A stretch of 64,000 nt of DNA from Mammaliicoccus sciuri. Its GTDB lineage: Bacteria > Bacillota > Bacilli > Staphylococcales > Staphylococcaceae. The notes below the pieces were generated by a model that was not told where the DNA came from, did no database searches, and saw only the letters and a program-made list of their open reading frames with translations. Every line of letters begins with the position of its first letter. Positions within the stretch are counted from its first letter, which is position 1. Positions 1 to 8,647 of this stretch are shown one piece after another. The position numbers were made by a program, and so were the translations under genes. The stretch covers positions 2,170,001 through 2,234,000 of the forward strand of contig NZ_CP094824.1 of NCBI RefSeq assembly GCF_025561425.1, read 5' to 3'.

Positions 1-325
1 AAGGACATAGCTCTTTCACCACAAATTGTGACGTTTCTTTTCGGTATTCTCCATCGGGATGGAATTCTGTTCTTCTCTTATCTACATCTTCATAGTGAAC
101 ACCGACAATGATTGCCCTTTCTATTTCATCATTTGTTCTTAATTTCTCGTATGCGCGATGAATTTGACCAAATTGGAAAAAGTCCCTACCGTCAAACGTA
201 ATGATCACATGATGTTTATATAGATCTGTATAGTCTTTAGGTAAGTAAATTGAGATTGTCACTTCCCTTTTTAAAAATTTACTTTCGAGTTTAATTTGGT
301 CAACAAGACCTATTTTTTTATCCAT
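1..325 (-). CDS. Putative esterase (alpha/beta hydrolase), 3' end outside window
   Basis: Partial gene: the N-terminal 108 codons are in the window and the rest runs off the left edge. It starts at an ATG (323-325) preceded on the minus strand by GGGAGTG. The visible part reads as an N-terminal beta-sandwich-like stretch ('SIYLPKDYTDLYKHHVI', then 'FDGRDFFQFGQ' and 'IIVGVHYEDVDKRRTEF'). This is the opening typical of the esterase D / enterochelin-esterase-like family (PF00756 type, as B. subtilis BesA/YbbA): substrate ester, then a D-G-R/D-F oxyanion-side segment, then 'VGV...R..EF'. The catalytic Ser-Asp-His would lie beyond the window. No signal peptide, so probably cytosolic. It has its own promoter with a palindrome and a cre-like site. 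Family assignment fairly sure; substrate unknown. Confidence 0.7.
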   Translation of the reverse strand, partial: MDKKIGLVDQIKLESKFLKREVTISIYLPKDYTDLYKHHVIITFDGRDFFQFGQIHRAYEKLRTNDEIERAIIVGVHYEDVDKRRTEFHPDGEYRKETSQFVVKELCP

Positions 326-340
326 AAAGAACACTCCCAA

Positions 341-394
341 CTGTACATATAATATTATTGTACAGTAGAGAGCGTATATTTGAAAGCGTTTGAT
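341..394 (-). promoter_or_regulatory. Promoter of the esterase gene with palindrome and cre-like site
   Basis: On the minus strand, -35 TTTCAA (380-385), a 17-nt spacer and -10 TACAAT (357-362). A 25-bp palindrome with perfect arms CTGTACA / TGTACAG (341-347 and 359-365) covers the -10. A cre-like sequence (381-394, 11 of 14 matches, AACGCTTTCA half intact) overlaps the -35. Both positions suit repression: an unknown regulator at the palindrome and CcpA at the cre. Promoter read directly; regulators inferred. Confidence 0.55.
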
Positions 395-403
395 ATTGTT
401 TAA

Positions 404-1966
404 TTATTTATCATCTAAGTTAAACTCTTTTAAACGTTTAGGATAATCTTCATGCCAGAATTTTGCTGTTGGCACTTCATCTGGGCCTGGTTTAAAAATT
501 GCATAATAACCAGATCCTTTTTGTTTTTTCTGAATTTCAAAGTCTCGTAATGCTCTTAAGGCCGGTTTATGGAGTATCCAAATTGCAATGATATTTAACC
601 ATGCCATCATACCTACACCTAAGTCACCCATCGCCCATGCAACATCAGCTGTTTTAACACATCCGTATATTGTGGCACCGATGAGGATTAACCGTACTAA
701 TATAATCCATATCTTCTGTTTATCGGACGGTATGATATAACTTACGTTAGTCTCTGCAATATAATAGTACGCCAGTATCGTTGTAAATGCGAAGAAGAAT
801 AATGCTATGGCAATAAAGTAAGAACCGAAACCTGAGTACACTGGATCAAACGTGTAGTTATCTCCAGAAAATGCTTTGTCAATCCCTGCTTGAACATACA
901 TCGCTGTACCTGATACGTCTTTACTACCATCTGGGCCTTGTACATAAATACCATTGTCATGAATTAAATGAGGTGAACCATCTTTATTTGTTCCACCGTC
1001 TGTTGTATTAAATGTACCTGACATTAAAATCATTAATGCTGTAGCTGTACATACTAATAAAGTATCTACATAAACTGAGAATGCTTGTACAAGTCCTTGT
1101 TTAGCTGGATGTGATACTTCTGCAGCGGCAGCAGCATGTGGTCCAGTACCTTGACCTGCTTCGTTTGAATAAAGTCCACGTTTAACACCAATTTCAATCA
1201 TCGCACCGAATATACCACCAAATGCAGCTTCAACACCAAATGCAGATTTGAAAATTAAACCAATTAAAGCTGGAACTTCTTGAATATTTAATATAATGAT
1301 AACAACTGCTAAACCTATGTAAACAATAGCCATAAAAGGTACAACGGCTGTCGCAACATTTGCAATTGCTTTAATACCACCGAAAATGATAAGTACTAAT
1401 AATACAGCTAATACTATAGCAATAATCCAAGGATTTAATCCAAATGCATTTTTCATTGAAGAAGCAATGGCATTTGATTGAACACCTGGAAGTAATAGAC
1501 CTACAGATAGTACTGTTACAAGTGCAAATATAATTGCATATATTTTACCAGCTTTACCTTTTATACCTGATTCTATGTAGTATGCTGGTCCACCACGATA
1601 TTGACCATTAATTTCTCTTTTATAAATTTGACCAAGTGTTGATTCGATAAATGCCGAACTCGCACCTAGAAACGCTGTAGCCCACATCCAGAATACTGCA
1701 CCAGGACCACCGATAAAGATTGCTGTTGAAACACCAACAATATTACCTGTACCAACACGACCTGCTAATGATACTGCGATTGCTTGGAAAGAAGAAATAC
1801 CCGTTGGTGATTTTTCCCCTTGAAACATTAATCGTATCATTTCTTTAAAGTGCCTGACTTGGAAGAACCTCATCATAAATGAAAATAAAACACCAGTCAG
1901 TAAAAGACCATATACTAACGCTTTACTCCATACAATCTCATTCGCAAAGCTAACAATAGATTCCAT
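404..1966 (-). CDS. Sodium:alanine/glycine symporter (AGCS family, AlsT-like)
   Basis: Polytopic inner-membrane symporter that takes up small neutral amino acids such as alanine, glycine or glutamine with Na+. Start placed at the ATG at 1964-1966 because AGGGGAG lies 7 nt upstream; the open frame extends 32 codons further upstream but those codons cover the promoter. 520 aa, the usual size. AGCS hallmarks are visible: 'AGRVGTGNIVGV' near the first third, 'GGPGAVFWMW', and 'GLYSNEAGQGTGPHAAAAA', the Na+-motive signature region. About eleven hydrophobic segments. An insertion near residues 310-350 (DGGTNKDGSPHLIHDNG) is a soluble loop common in Gram-positive members. Monocistronic, with its own promoter and a cre site upstream. 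Family certain; exact substrate not. Confidence 0.93.
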   Translation of the reverse strand: MESIVSFANEIVWSKALVYGLLLTGVLFSFMMRFFQVRHFKEMIRLMFQGEKSPTGISSFQAIAVSLAGRVGTGNIVGVSTAIFIGGPGAVFWMWATAFLGASSAFIESTLGQIYKREINGQYRGGPAYYIESGIKGKAGKIYAIIFALVTVLSVGLLLPGVQSNAIASSMKNAFGLNPWIIAIVLAVLLVLIIFGGIKAIANVATAVVPFMAIVYIGLAVVIIILNIQEVPALIGLIFKSAFGVEAAFGGIFGAMIEIGVKRGLYSNEAGQGTGPHAAAAAEVSHPAKQGLVQAFSVYVDTLLVCTATALMILMSGTFNTTDGGTNKDGSPHLIHDNGIYVQGPDGSKDVSGTAMYVQAGIDKAFSGDNYTFDPVYSGFGSYFIAIALFFFAFTTILAYYYIAETNVSYIIPSDKQKIWIILVRLILIGATIYGCVKTADVAWAMGDLGVGMMAWLNIIAIWILHKPALRALRDFEIQKKQKGSGYYAIFKPGPDEVPTAKFWHEDYPKRLKEFNLDDK

Positions 1967-2038
1967 AATTAATCTCCCCTTTGTTGTAAGCCTTAAGATA
2001 ACCCCATGTTCAGAAAATTTCGAAATTACCTTGTTATG

Positions 2039-2109
2039 ATTATACCATGTATAAATACACAATCAATATTTTTTTGAAATGAACATAACATTAATTGTAA
2101 GCGCTTACT
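2039..2109 (-). promoter_or_regulatory. Promoter and cre site upstream of the AGCS symporter
   Basis: Minus strand: -35 TTGATT (2061-2066), 16-nt spacer, -10 TATAAT (2039-2044). A cre candidate TGTAAGCGCTTACT (2096-2109) matches the CcpA consensus TGWAANCGNTNWCA at 13 of 14 positions and contains a perfect 12-bp palindrome. It lies about 30 bp upstream of the -35, so CcpA could repress or activate. The rest of the 1967-2335 gap holds only this promoter and the divergent one. Confidence 0.65.
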
Positions 2110-2270
2110 ATATTGTTAAAAAGCTTTCTCGAAATAATAAGTGTAAAATCTTACAGACGCTTATATTCACAATTACTTAATAATTATTCTAATCCGTACA
2201 ACTTAAAATAATATATAAAAATATAAACTTTCAAACAATACACGAATTCTAGAAACTATTTTATTTATCA

Positions 2271-2330
2271 TTGTTAATTCTGTAATTTCGCTTATAATAT
2301 AAAAGTATGAGAAAGTTTGATAAGGAGGAA
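2271..2330 (+). promoter_or_regulatory. Promoter and RBS of the AI-2E family permease
   Basis: -35 TTGTTA (2271-2276), 16-nt spacer, -10 TATAAT (2293-2298), followed by a strong AAGGAGGAA (2322-2330) placed 5 nt before a TTG start codon. Confidence 0.65.
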
Positions 2331-2335
2331 TTCTA

Positions 2336-3448
2336 TTGTTAAATAAAGCATGGTTTCGTACAGGAATAGCTATTCTCCTTACGTTTCTAATTATTAAAAT
2401 ATTTATGGAAATCAATGAAATATTTTATCCGATTATCATTATCGTAAAATCCATATTACTACCATTATTATTAGGTGGATTCTTATTCTATATTTGTTTA
2501 CCTTTTCAGAAGATGTTAGAAAAAAGGAAAGTACCAAGATGGGGAAGTATTTCGATTATCATCGTAGCTTTAATACTAATTGTTGTATTATTTATCTCTA
2601 TCATTGCTCCTGTATTAACAAATCAAATTAATAATTTAATCAAGAACATTCCATATATCCAACGTGAAATTCAGCATGTTGTTGATTATGCATTACAACA
2701 AAGAGATCGATTACCAGATAATATATCGCAAAAGATTAATGATTCAATCGAAAGTATAAGCGGTATCGTAACAGATATGTTAACAAACCTATTTAGTTAT
2801 ATATCATCATTTGTTTCAACAATGTTCTTATTAATCTTAGTGCCTTTCTTCTTAATATATATGTTAAAAGATCACGAAAGATTTATACCGTTTATTGCGA
2901 GACCATTTAAAGGACGTACGAAATGGTTTGTCGTGAATTTAAGTAAAGACATTAATCAAACTTTACAATCATATATACAAGGTCAAGTTACAGTCAGTGT
3001 TATATTAGGTGTCTTATTGTACCTTGGTTATACATTTGTAGGGTTAGATTATGCATTACTTTTAGCGTTATTAGCTCTGATTACAAATATGATTCCTTTC
3101 TTAGGACCATGGTTAGCATTTATACCAGCAGCAACAATCGCGCTTATACAAGATCCTATGATGCTCGTTTGGGTAAGTATTATCACTTTAATTTGTCAGC
3201 AACTCGAAGGTAACGTAATAACACCAAACATTATGGGTAAATCATTAAACATTCACCCACTTACAATCATTACTGTAATATTAGCTGCAGGTAATTTAGG
3301 CGGTTTCGTAGCTATCTTAATAGCTGTACCAACATACGCAGTACTTAAGACAATCGTTCGAAATGTATACACACATAGACAATCTATTAGTTCAAGTGCG
3401 AACCGTACAGTTGAAGACGACCCAATACATGATAATAACTTAAAATAA
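2336..3448 (+). CDS. AI-2E family (PerM/YtvI-type) membrane transporter
   Basis: Integral membrane protein of the AI-2E exporter / PerM family (PF01594). Members have been linked to export of AI-2-like or other small solutes and to Na+/H+ exchange, so the substrate cannot be named. 370 aa, the usual length. Two N-terminal hydrophobic segments, a third near residues 75-98 (IIIVALILIVVLFISIIAPV), a long amphipathic extracytoplasmic stretch (about 100-150, 'NLIKNIPYIQREIQHVV'), then the conserved C-terminal membrane block with 'ITNMIPFLGPWLAFIPA' and 'QQLEGNVITPNIMGKSLNIHP', both hallmarks of the family. Starts at TTG with an ideal SD. Monocistronic: own promoter and a strong terminator directly after the stop. 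Confidence 0.88.
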   Translation: MLNKAWFRTGIAILLTFLIIKIFMEINEIFYPIIIIVKSILLPLLLGGFLFYICLPFQKMLEKRKVPRWGSISIIIVALILIVVLFISIIAPVLTNQINNLIKNIPYIQREIQHVVDYALQQRDRLPDNISQKINDSIESISGIVTDMLTNLFSYISSFVSTMFLLILVPFFLIYMLKDHERFIPFIARPFKGRTKWFVVNLSKDINQTLQSYIQGQVTVSVILGVLLYLGYTFVGLDYALLLALLALITNMIPFLGPWLAFIPAATIALIQDPMMLVWVSIITLICQQLEGNVITPNIMGKSLNIHPLTIITVILAAGNLGGFVAILIAVPTYAVLKTIVRNVYTHRQSISSSANRTVEDDPIHDNNLK

Positions 3449-3451
3449 CAA

Positions 3452-3485
3452 AAAACTGAAACCAATGCGGTTTCAGTTTTTTGTT
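3452..3485 (+). terminator. Intrinsic terminator after the AI-2E permease gene
   Basis: Perfect 12-bp stem AAAACTGAAACC / GGTTTCAGTTTT with a 5-nt loop, followed by T residues, 3 nt after the stop codon. Confidence 0.9.
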
Positions 3486-3550
3486 TGGTGTGGAAGATGT
3501 TATTGTGAGCGCCTTAGTTACACTTCCGCCGACTTTTGTTACTACATATA

Positions 3551-3585
3551 CAAAAAAACCAACAAAATCATAAATTTTGTTGGTT
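3551..3585 (-). terminator. Intrinsic terminator after fabI
   Basis: Minus strand: AACCAACAAAAT / ATTTTGTTGGTT, perfect 12-bp stem (arms 3557-3568 and 3574-3585), 5-nt loop, then a run of seven T. Lies 8 nt past the fabI stop. Confidence 0.9.
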
Positions 3586-3592
3586 CACTATA

Positions 3593-4366
3593 TTATCTTA
3601 CAACGTGGTAACCTGAGTCTACGTGAATATTCTCACCTGTTACACCGCTTGAGTAGTCACTTAATAAATAAGCTGCTGTTTTACCTACTTCGATAATATC
3701 TACATTACGTTTCAATGGTGAGCGTTCTTCAATTTCTTTAAGGATAGCATTGAATCCACCTACACCTTTTGCACTTAATGTACGGATTGGACCTGCAGAG
3801 ATTGCATTTACTCGAATGTTATCTTCGCCTAAGTCACGTGCTAAATATTTAACGTTTGCTTCTAAGCTTGCTTTAGCCACACCCATTACATTATAGTTAG
3901 GAACTGCAAATTCTCCGCCTAAATAAGTAGTAGCAACGATGCTTCCACCTTCTGGCATTAATTTTTTAGCTTCTCTTGCAACGATTGTTAATGAATAAGA
4001 ACTAATATCTTGTGTTAATAAGAATCCTTCACGAGATGTATCTGTAAATCTTCCTCTTAAGTCTTCCATGTTAGCAAAAGCGATTGAATGGTAAACACCA
4101 TCAATATGACCAAATTTTTCTCCAATTTGTTCAAAAGCATTTACAACGTGATCGTCTTTTTGAACATCACACTCATAGATGTGTTGTTCACTTTGATTTT
4201 TTAATTCTTCAAATAATTTAACAAGTTGATCTTTACTACGTTCTTTTCTGTATGTGAATACTAAGTTAGCACCTAGTTCGTCTAACACTTTAGCTACACC
4301 AAAGCCAATACTTCTTTTGTTTGCAATACCCATGATTACATATGTTTTACCTTCTAAATTAAACAT
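3593..4366 (-). CDS. fabI: Enoyl-[acyl-carrier-protein] reductase FabI
   Basis: Last step of each type II fatty-acid elongation cycle: reduces trans-2-enoyl-ACP with NAD(P)H; target of triclosan and related FabI inhibitors. 257 aa SDR-fold protein, normal length. The dinucleotide-binding N-terminus (residues 11-27, 'IMGIANKRSIGFGVAK') is the FabI-type variant, and the catalytic Tyr148, Tyr158 and Lys165 ('TTYLGGEFAVPNYNVMGVAK') correspond to Y147/Y157/K164 of S. aureus FabI. Nearly colinear with S. aureus FabI along its length. Single gene with its own promoter and terminator; separate from the fabHF pair in this window. ATG start, SD AAAGGAG 8 nt upstream. Confidence 0.98.
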   Translation of the reverse strand: MFNLEGKTYVIMGIANKRSIGFGVAKVLDELGANLVFTYRKERSKDQLVKLFEELKNQSEQHIYECDVQKDDHVVNAFEQIGEKFGHIDGVYHSIAFANMEDLRGRFTDTSREGFLLTQDISSYSLTIVAREAKKLMPEGGSIVATTYLGGEFAVPNYNVMGVAKASLEANVKYLARDLGEDNIRVNAISAGPIRTLSAKGVGGFNAILKEIEERSPLKRNVDIIEVGKTAAYLLSDYSSGVTGENIHVDSGYHVVR

Positions 4367-4413
4367 TCACTATACTCCTTTAATATGTATATTATACTAA
4401 ACATTCACTCGTT

Positions 4414-4442
4414 ATAATAACACTGGTCAGACCACCTGACAA
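4414..4442 (-). promoter_or_regulatory. fabI promoter
   Basis: Minus strand: -35 TTGTCA (4437-4442), 17-nt spacer, -10 TATTAT (4414-4419). A small palindrome GTCAG-N5-CTGAC (4426-4440) sits at the -35/spacer border. A half FapR-like TTAGTA (4395-4400) lies just downstream of the -10, but the other half is poor, so FapR control is not claimed. Confidence 0.6.
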
Positions 4443-4474
4443 GCATTATACTTCTATTTTATATTGAATAAAAA

Positions 4475-4510
4475 GTAAAAATGAGGTCTATAGTACAACC
4501 TCATTTTTAC
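4475..4510 (-). terminator. Intrinsic terminator after cpaA
   Basis: Stem GTAAAAATGAGGT / ACCTCATTTTTAC (13 bp, 4475-4487 and 4498-4510), 10-nt loop, then CTTTTTATT on the minus strand, 8 nt past the cpaA stop. Confidence 0.85.
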
Positions 4511-4518
4511 AAAGTTTA

Positions 4519-6360
4519 TTAAATAAATTCCATATCTTGTTTTAATTGTGAAACATATTCTTTTGATCCTGTCACAATCAACTTATCTCCGTATTGTAAT
4601 TCAGTATCACCATGAGGTACGATTGAATCTTTTCCTCTAATAATACGTACGAAGATTACGTCCCCAGCAAATGGAAATGATTTTAACAGAACATTATGGT
4701 AGCTAAGGTTCTTCATCTCTATTTCATATAGAGAAGTTTCCACGTTACTTAATAAGTTCAGCATGTTTGGAGATTCAATTAATCCTTTAAGTAAAATTTT
4801 ATTACTTAAGAAACTACTAAAGAATTCAATGTTCTTACCTTCAAATGCTTCATCTTCACTACCATTTTCTTGTTTACAAATAATTCTTTTAACGCCATGA
4901 TCATGTGCCATTAAAGCGACTTGTTTATTGATATGATCATCGTTTGCTGAACATACAATGATATCTGAATCAAATAAGCCTAATTCTAATAACTCATCTT
5001 CAATATAATCATCCAACTCATATGTTTGAATGCTTTCATCTAACTTTCTATTATCTGAAAGGTCTTTTCTAAAGAACATTGAAGTTTGATAAATGTGAGA
5101 ATGAATACTTTGAGCAACTGGAATCGATAATTGGTTCTTACCAATAAAGCTCACTTTTACAATTCTCTTAGTTTCTTCAGGCATTGGGAACATCTTCTTA
5201 AATACAATCGGTACAAAGACACACGTGATAACCGCACTTAGAATAAGTATGCCAGATATTTCTGAGCTGATTGTTCCAAGTTCTTCCGCGATTTTTGCTG
5301 CTGCGATTACAAGTGACAATGTTGACGTTAATAGGAATGCCGAAGATATTGTCGTTTTACGGTCATACCATTTACCTATTAATGCAACTGGAATTAACTT
5401 AGAAATTAAGAAGGCAATAAACAGTAAAGGTATGATAATGAGTAAACCTGGCTCTTGCACTAGTGATGGTATGTTTAAATTCACACCTACCATAATGAAG
5501 AATATCGGAATAAAGAAACCATATCCAAATGAGTCTAATTTCTCTACCATATCTTGGTCAGGTCCTAATAACGATACGATAACACCTGCTAAGAAGGCCC
5601 CTAATATATTTTCAGCACCCACACCTTCAGCTAAACCAACAAGTAGAATAATAAGTGCAAATACAGCACGAATACCTATTTGAGTCGTACCTGAAGTTAA
5701 TTTTTTTAAGAATGGTGATTTTTTAAATAAACCACCCATAATATAAAAGATAAAACTAAAGACGATTAGAATACCTATAAGCCATAATGGTGAATCACCT
5801 TTAGCATTTATTGTTCCGTAAACTGTTAACAGTAACATTGTTGCTAAATCTGCTACAACTGCAACTAACAAGATAAATTGTCCGATGCTTGTATGCATAA
5901 TATTCATTTCTTTTATTGTTGGTACAACTACACCTAAACTAATTGTCGAAATGATGATGACCATCAATAATACGTCGTCTATTAAACCAGTCCATTTAAA
6001 TATAAAGGCTAATAAAATAGATAAAACCATAATTAATGAAAATACGACAGCCGTTAAATATAAATTACTTGGAATATTATTTCCTTCTTGATCATCTGAA
6101 GTTTGTTTCGTCTTAAACGCGTTAAAATCAATTTCTAAACCACTTAAGAACATTAAAAATATAAAACCTAACGTCGACAAGATAGATAACCATGCATCTT
6201 CTTTTACTAATCCAAATAAAGAGTCACCTATGATTATCCCCATTAAGATTTCAGCAACGACAACAGGTAAGAAAGAAATTTTCAACCTATTTACAAGTAT
6301 AGGTGTTAAAAATGCAGCAATAACAACAATAACGAGAGATGTAAAACTAGAATGCTCCAT
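4519..6360 (-). CDS. cpaA: K+(Na+)/H+ antiporter of the CPA2 family with RCK domains, CpaA
   Basis: Membrane antiporter exchanging monovalent cations for protons. 613 aa. The first ~395 residues form the Na+/H+-exchanger membrane domain (about 12 hydrophobic segments; 'FLSGLEIDFNAF' and 'AFLAGVIVSLLGPD' are typical). The rest is cytosolic: a degenerate RCK_N-like Rossmann part (about 400-510) and a C-terminal RCK_C/TrkA-C domain (about 530-613, ending 'GDTELQYGDKLIVTGSKEYV'). In S. aureus the protein in the same place between fabI and mgtE is CpaA, whose RCK_C domain binds c-di-AMP; the name is given on that synteny and architecture. Ten bp downstream of its ATG on the map lies the mgtE stop, so it is probably the last gene of the mgtE operon. 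SD AAGGAG. Confidence 0.88.
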   Translation of the reverse strand: MEHSSFTSLVIVVIAAFLTPILVNRLKISFLPVVVAEILMGIIIGDSLFGLVKEDAWLSILSTLGFIFLMFLSGLEIDFNAFKTKQTSDDQEGNNIPSNLYLTAVVFSLIMVLSILLAFIFKWTGLIDDVLLMVIIISTISLGVVVPTIKEMNIMHTSIGQFILLVAVVADLATMLLLTVYGTINAKGDSPLWLIGILIVFSFIFYIMGGLFKKSPFLKKLTSGTTQIGIRAVFALIILLVGLAEGVGAENILGAFLAGVIVSLLGPDQDMVEKLDSFGYGFFIPIFFIMVGVNLNIPSLVQEPGLLIIIPLLFIAFLISKLIPVALIGKWYDRKTTISSAFLLTSTLSLVIAAAKIAEELGTISSEISGILILSAVITCVFVPIVFKKMFPMPEETKRIVKVSFIGKNQLSIPVAQSIHSHIYQTSMFFRKDLSDNRKLDESIQTYELDDYIEDELLELGLFDSDIIVCSANDDHINKQVALMAHDHGVKRIICKQENGSEDEAFEGKNIEFFSSFLSNKILLKGLIESPNMLNLLSNVETSLYEIEMKNLSYHNVLLKSFPFAGDVIFVRIIRGKDSIVPHGDTELQYGDKLIVTGSKEYVSQLKQDMEFI

Positions 6361-6370
6361 ATTATTCTCC

Positions 6371-7753
6371 TTATATTAGATAAGACATAAATGCTGTTGC
6401 TAAACCAAAGTAGATCAACATACTGACAATGTCGTTTATTGTCGTAATGAATGGTCCACTTGCAACTGCAGGGTCAATATTCATTTTATTCATAAACATC
6501 GGTATAATTGCACCCATTAAAGTACCTACAGTCATCGCAATTGTTAAACTAACTGAAACGATGAGTGCCAATACAGGTTCGCGATATAATAAGACAATTA
6601 TAATAAATAAACTTATTGCACAGAAGAAACCAGTCATTAATCCTGAACCTGATTCACGAAGTGCGAGCTTAAATTTGCTTTGTTCATTTATTTCACCTGT
6701 TGAAATATTACGTACAGATACGGCAAGAGATTGTGTACCTGAGTTACCACTCATACCACTAATGATAGGTATAAATGCTGCAAGAAGTGCAACTTGTGAA
6801 AGTGTATCTTCAAATTGGCCTAATATGGATGCTGTAATCATACCTAAAACCGTTAATATTAATAACCAAGGTAACCGTTTCATAGCTGTTTGGAAGACAG
6901 AATCATTTGTAGAGTCGATGTCAGATACACCGGCTAATTTAGAGTAGTCTTCACTTGCTTCTTCATCCATAACGTCCAAGATATCATCGATTGTAATGAT
7001 ACCTAGTAAATGATCTTGATAGTCTATTACAGGTAACGCAATCAAGTCATAATCACGCATTGTTTGTGCTACGTCTTCTTGGTCATCAGCTACATTAGAA
7101 CTGATAACACGTTCACTCATAATTTCTTCAATATATGCATCATTTTCTGCAACGATTAAGTCTCTTAATGAGATAACGCCTGCTAACTTTTTATTTTCGT
7201 CTACAACGAAAATAACGTATATTGTTTCCGCTTCAGGTGCTTGTTCTTTAACATAGAACATCGCTTCTTTAACAGACATTGTTGAATATACTGAAATAAA
7301 CTCAGTGGTCATAATACCACCGGCAGTGTCTTCTTCATAATGAAGTAATGCTTTAATTTCTCTAGCATCTTCACGATTCATGAGTGTGAGTAAAGTGGCT
7401 ATTTTACTTTTAGATAATACATTCAAAATATCAACTGCGTTATCGTATGACATGTCACTTAACATTTGACTTGCATAATTAGCATTCATATTTTGAAAAA
7501 TTTCTTCATATTCTTCATCATCTAACTCAGTCGTTTCAAAGAAGTCAGCTACTTCTAACGGAGAAAGGAATTGATATATTTTTTGTTTAAGCTCATTATC
7601 ACATATTTCAAAGTATTCACCTTGGTCATATGTATGCATATTTAAAAATTCTTCTCTAAATTGGTCTATTTCATCATTTGCTAATAATTCGTCTAACTTT
7701 TCTTTATCAAAAGCTTCGTCTTCGATGTAAATTTCATTATTTTCATTAACCAA
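6371..7753 (-). CDS. mgtE: Magnesium transporter MgtE
   Basis: Mg2+-selective channel/transporter. 460 aa with the standard order: N-terminal superhelical MgtE-N domain (about 10-125), two CBS domains (about 130-250, 'GGIMTTEFISVYSTMSVKEA' and 'IALPVIDYQDHLLGIITIDD') that sense intracellular Mg2+, a plug helix, and a C-terminal five-helix pore domain beginning near 'RLPWLLILTVLG', with 'SGMSGNSGTQSLA' as the family signature. Start placed at a TTG (7751-7753): AGGAGGTG lies 6 nt before it. An upstream in-frame TTG at 7778-7780 would put this SD inside the coding sequence. Follows the pseudouridine synthase gene by 31 bp and precedes cpaA by 10 bp, so it sits in an operon. No M-box riboswitch visible upstream. 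Confidence 0.95.
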   Translation of the reverse strand: MVNENNEIYIEDEAFDKEKLDELLANDEIDQFREEFLNMHTYDQGEYFEICDNELKQKIYQFLSPLEVADFFETTELDDEEYEEIFQNMNANYASQMLSDMSYDNAVDILNVLSKSKIATLLTLMNREDAREIKALLHYEEDTAGGIMTTEFISVYSTMSVKEAMFYVKEQAPEAETIYVIFVVDENKKLAGVISLRDLIVAENDAYIEEIMSERVISSNVADDQEDVAQTMRDYDLIALPVIDYQDHLLGIITIDDILDVMDEEASEDYSKLAGVSDIDSTNDSVFQTAMKRLPWLLILTVLGMITASILGQFEDTLSQVALLAAFIPIISGMSGNSGTQSLAVSVRNISTGEINEQSKFKLALRESGSGLMTGFFCAISLFIIIVLLYREPVLALIVSVSLTIAMTVGTLMGAIIPMFMNKMNIDPAVASGPFITTINDIVSMLIYFGLATAFMSYLI

Positions 7754-7784
7754 CTTTGCCACCTCCTCATAAAAATACAATTTA

Positions 7785-8645
7785 TTATATCATACCTACA
7801 CCGCATAGGTTATAGTGCATTTCATCAACAATATGCAATTGTTTCAAAGTAATAGGATGTTCAAATTCTATATGATAGCACTGCAGTAATTGATGCTCAT
7901 ATTGACCATCTTCAAATCCATATAAACTATCCCCTATAATAGGATATCCAATATGTGCGAGATGCACTCTTATTTGATGTGTTCTACCTGTAAACAACTG
8001 TAATTTAAGCATGCTATTTTCAGCATCACCATCTAAATATTCATATTCTGTAAGTGCAAACTTACCTTCTTCAGAAACTTCTCTTTCTATAATAGAATGT
8101 TTAGCACGTGCGATTGGTGCTTTAATAACACCTTTCTTCGGTTCAACAGCCCCGTGAACAAGTGCAACATAGTATTTACTAATTGTTGTATTTGAAACCA
8201 TATGATGTAATAATTGATGCTTCGCAAATATAACTATACCACTTGTACCGCGATCTAAACGTGTCACAATATGTGGAATCGTTCGCTCACCATTCATTAT
8301 CATATGGCTTAACACCGCTTCAACTAAACTATGATGAGGATGTTCTCTAGAAGGTGCAGTATTCATCATGGCAGGTTTAGAAACGATAATAAACCATTCA
8401 TCTTCAAATAAAATTTTTAAATCAAATGTAAATGGTTCTAAATTATGACTAGGAGTTTCATTTGGTAAATGAACATCAATTTCATCACCTTCATGAATTT
8501 CTTTTCTAACGGTAACGTGTTTTTTGTTCACTAATAAAGCGCCATTCTGCTTAATGGCGCTTAAACTCTTTTTAGAAATGCCTTTATCATATAAGAATGT
8601 CTTCAAAGTCATTGAAGAAGTTGCTCTATATTGTAATACTTTCAT
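7785..8645 (-). CDS. RluA/RluD-family RNA pseudouridine synthase (YjbO-like)
   Basis: Converts specific uridines of structured RNA (probably rRNA) to pseudouridine. 286 aa: N-terminal S4-type RNA-binding segment (residues ~12-70, 'FLYDKGISKKSLSAIKQNG') and the RluA catalytic domain with 'HIVTRLDRGTSGIVIFAKH', in which Asp131 of R-L-D is the nucleophile, and 'LFTGRTHQIRVHLAHIGYP', a second family signature. ATG start with GAGGA upstream. It lies 2 bp after the nadK stop, the same neighbourhood as B. subtilis yjbN-yjbO and the S. aureus locus. The exact RNA target cannot be deduced. Confidence 0.93.
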   Translation of the reverse strand: MKVLQYRATSSMTLKTFLYDKGISKKSLSAIKQNGALLVNKKHVTVRKEIHEGDEIDVHLPNETPSHNLEPFTFDLKILFEDEWFIIVSKPAMMNTAPSREHPHHSLVEAVLSHMIMNGERTIPHIVTRLDRGTSGIVIFAKHQLLHHMVSNTTISKYYVALVHGAVEPKKGVIKAPIARAKHSIIEREVSEEGKFALTEYEYLDGDAENSMLKLQLFTGRTHQIRVHLAHIGYPIIGDSLYGFEDGQYEHQLLQCYHIEFEHPITLKQLHIVDEMHYNLCGVGMI

Positions 8646-8647
8646 AT

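Noticed and set aside
4395-4400. FapR box upstream of fabI
   Set aside because: Only one half-site TTAGTA is good; the 17-bp window matches at 11 positions, too weak in this AT-rich DNA, unlike the near-perfect fabHF box.
5225-5683. Long plus-strand open frame opposite cpaA
   Set aside because: It is the antisense of a well-conserved membrane-protein gene, with no SD or recognisable domain; the same holds for the other frames opposite mgtE, clpB, fabF, addA, addB, argG and the IS256 genes.
7754-7784. M-box Mg2+ riboswitch before mgtE
   Set aside because: Only 31 bp separate mgtE from the upstream gene, too little for an M-box; mgtE is inside an operon.
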